NCBI GenBank assembly: GCA_013336035.1
Contig: JAAXUL010000075.1
Location: 1-15,554, forward strand
Reading direction: 5' to 3'
Length of the DNA stretch: 15,554 bases
Source: Chloroflexales bacterium
GTDB taxonomy: Bacteria; Chloroflexota; Chloroflexia; Chloroflexales; Chloroflexaceae
Shown: positions 14,364-15,554 of the stretch, piece after piece
Position numbering within the stretch: position 1 is the stretch's first letter
Layout: the number at the start of each line of letters is the position of its first letter
The notes under the pieces: generated by a model
What the model saw: only the letters and a program-made list of their open reading frames with translations
Database searches by the model: none
What the model was told of the DNA's origin: nothing
Translations under genes and position numbers: made by a program

Positions 14364-14576
14364 AGGTTATGGCCCTATACGCTTTGCACTGATTTCCTGT
14401 GCATTCGTTCTACGTGCGGTTGACATACTGGTGGCTACGTGTTATATATGAAGTATAGAGGAATTATATTGGTGCCAACATCTGGCGCCGAGCGACATTC
14501 GGCACAGGGACACGGGCGCCGGCTACGTGTGCGTCAATTCACAGCAGGCGCGCACATATAAGTCAGGAAACGCGCC
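14364..14576. promoter_or_regulatory. AT-rich divergent regulatory region
   Basis: The longest gene-free stretch, and visibly richer in A and T than its surroundings, between two divergent genes. It holds the marR promoter (14420-14448), three copies of CTACGTG (14410-14416, 14435-14441, 14523-14529), a short palindrome TTGGTGCCAA (14469-14478), and two competing small stems in the marR leader: 14471-14476 with 14484-14489, and 14487-14491 with 14499-14503. MarR proteins commonly repress their own divergent regions, so operator sites are expected here. On the minus strand TATAAT (14464-14469) and TATACT (14452-14457) occur but lack a convincing -35. Confidence 0.6.
14420..14448 (+). promoter_or_regulatory. 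Promoter of the MarR-family gene
   Basis: Perfect TTGACA (14420-14425), 17-nt spacer, TATATA (14443-14448). Transcription would begin near 14455, giving a leader of about 120 nt. One CTACGTG repeat lies just upstream of the -35 and another fills the spacer next to the -10, positions where a bound repressor would block polymerase. Confidence 0.8.
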
Positions 14577-15062
14577 ATGAGCATGCAGCCCGACACACCA
14601 AACACCGACCAGGCCAGTCCTGAGCTCGAAGCCTACAGTCTGCTCCGCCAGATCAACTCGATGATGGAGATGTACAATCGCTACGACCTGCGTAGCGAGG
14701 AGCTCACCGTCCCCCAGTTCATGATCCTCAACTACGCCAACGCCGATGGCGTACCCCTGAGCGACCTCAGCGCCCGGATGCTCTGTGACAACAGCAATCT
14801 CACCGGCATCGTCGACCGCCTGATCAGCAAGGGCTATGTCGAGCGCCGCCCCGACCCCCAGGATCGCAGGGTGAGCCTGATCTGTCTGACGACGGCCGGG
14901 GCCGAGAAGCTGCGCCGGATCAAGCCCCGCCACCACGCGCGCGTCAGCCGCCGCATGCGCTCGCTCTCGCAAGACCAAGTCCAGGAGCTGCGCAACTTGC
15001 TCCAGCAGCTCTTCACGGGCCTGCAGTTCCCCGCTCACGAGGAAGACTCGCGGGGCGACTGA
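14577..15062 (+). CDS. MarR-family transcriptional regulator
   Basis: Winged helix-turn-helix regulator of 161 aa, acting as a dimer on palindromic DNA. An N-terminal dimerisation helix (about 15-38) leads to LTVPQFMILNYA (43-54), the HTH LSDLSARMLCDNSNLTGIVDRLISKGYV (61-88) with recognition helix about 72-86, and the wing ERRPDPQDRRVSLICLT (89-105). A C-terminal helix (128-150) completes the dimer interface. Cys70 sits at the head of the recognition helix, where an oxidation switch would be possible; this is speculation. AGGA lies about 10 nt before the ATG. The gene is transcribed from its own promoter and converges with the next gene, their stops 19 nt apart. The divergent membrane-protein gene is the nearest candidate target. 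Confidence 0.93.
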   Translation: MSMQPDTPNTDQASPELEAYSLLRQINSMMEMYNRYDLRSEELTVPQFMILNYANADGVPLSDLSARMLCDNSNLTGIVDRLISKGYVERRPDPQDRRVSLICLTTAGAEKLRRIKPRHHARVSRRMRSLSQDQVQELRNLLQQLFTGLQFPAHEEDSRGD

Positions 15063-15081
15063 TCCCCCTCCCCTGCGCGAC

Positions 15082-15554
15082 CTAGCTCCCTTCCTGACGC
15101 TGGAGCTGCTCGGCCCGCTGGCGCTGGACATAGAGGGGCGGCACGGCGAAGAGGGCCCGCTCGAGGTCGCTCACCTCGGGCTCGACCGGCCCGAGGGACC
15201 AGCGCCCGTTCTGCTTGATGATCTGCGTGCCAAAGCGCTGGGGCTTGCCCCCGGCGACGAGCCAGCGATCCCAGGCCATAGCCCGCAGCGTCCAGCCCCG
15301 GGCCTCGCCAAGCTCGGTTGCGCGCCGCGCGAACATGCGCGCCAGACTATAGTGAGCCTGTGACTCGCCGCAGATCATAACCCAGGCCGCGTGAAAGTTA
15401 TCGCGCGCGTCCTCGACGTTGCCCGCGGTGTAGATCTCGATCACGCGTTGGCAGCGTCGTCGCGCGCCTACAGGGTCGGCTGTGCCGGCCTGCGCCTCGA
15501 GCGTCTCGCGCGCGAGGCGCTCGAGCTCTTCGCTGGGCGCTTCACTCTGCGGAA
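15082..15554 (-). CDS. Partial gene, DUF6624-like domain, 5' end outside window
   Basis: The frame stays open from the stop at 15082 to the window edge, giving 157 visible residues without the N-terminus. A GTG at 15444 is therefore probably internal. The visible part is mostly helical: a Glu-rich stretch, ARRRCQRVIEIYTAGNVEDA, a His-bearing ARDNFHAAWVMICGESQAHYSLA, then AMAWDRWLVAGGKPQRFGTQI. The DR...GKPQRFGTQ pattern resembles DUF6624 proteins (AyLtDRv...GkPQrYGTQ), from memory. Function unknown. It ends in a Gln-rich tail and is convergent with marR; no hairpin terminator is visible in the 19-nt gap. Confidence 0.7.
   Translation of the reverse strand, partial: PQSEAPSEELERLARETLEAQAGTADPVGARRRCQRVIEIYTAGNVEDARDNFHAAWVMICGESQAHYSLARMFARRATELGEARGWTLRAMAWDRWLVAGGKPQRFGTQIIKQNGRWSLGPVEPEVSDLERALFAVPPLYVQRQRAEQLQRQEGS

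Noticed and set aside
14523..15131. Minus-strand open frame of about 200 codons over the marR gene.
   Set aside because: The MarR frame has a full winged-helix motif set, ribosome site and promoter; the antisense frame has none.

Overview
The window is GC-rich, densely coded bacterial chromosome. The gene content (class B penicillin-binding protein, S41 lipoprotein with a Pro/Thr-rich linker, COG4586/4587/3694-type ABC exporter, double-RCK protein, zinc-ribbon/DUF4190 protein, CAP-domain exoprotein) and the GC-biased codon use resemble filamentous Chloroflexota (class Chloroflexia, Roseiflexus/Kouleothrix-like). That assignment is an inference from memory, not a search result. I see no tRNA, rRNA, CRISPR array, insertion sequence, integrase or phage gene. 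No gene-free stretch exceeds 300 bases; the longest is 213 bases (14364-14576).

Layout. A secreted CAP-domain protein on the plus strand (94-663) ends at a hairpin terminator (698-722). Then comes a long minus-strand run, read from high to low coordinates. A multi-spanning membrane protein (14363-13500) is followed by a membrane protein with a histidine-kinase-type ATPase domain but no recognisable phospho-acceptor helix (13329-12169, own promoter). Next is a class B PBP (12053-10332, own promoter), followed one base later by an S41 protease-like lipoprotein (10330-8858) and then a sirtuin (8806-8045). A three-gene ABC-2 exporter follows (7930-5311). A strong promoter at 5246-5274 then drives trpD, a double-RCK channel-like protein, trpC, and finally a zinc-ribbon/DUF4190 protein. 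At the right end a MarR regulator (plus strand, 14577-15062) has its own TTGACA promoter in an AT-rich island. It converges on a minus-strand gene that runs off the window (15554-15082).

How the genes fit together. trpD and trpC catalyse two steps of tryptophan synthesis but are separated by the RCK gene, which is tightly joined to trpC (5 nt). The PBP and S41 genes are so close that they must be co-transcribed and are probably translationally coupled, which suggests envelope work. The ABC trio is a complete exporter with 7-nt overlap and 2-nt junctions. Three minus-strand promoters share a 17-nt spacer, and two share the -35 hexamer TTGCCC.

The least ordinary items are the RCK protein, whose pore segment has FNAQS where K+ channels have TVGYG; the kinase-like protein lacking an H-box; the S41 protein with Asn in place of the catalytic Lys; and the repeat-bearing AT-rich region in front of marR. 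None of these proves a new system. The RCK gene inside the trp cluster is the best candidate for follow-up.
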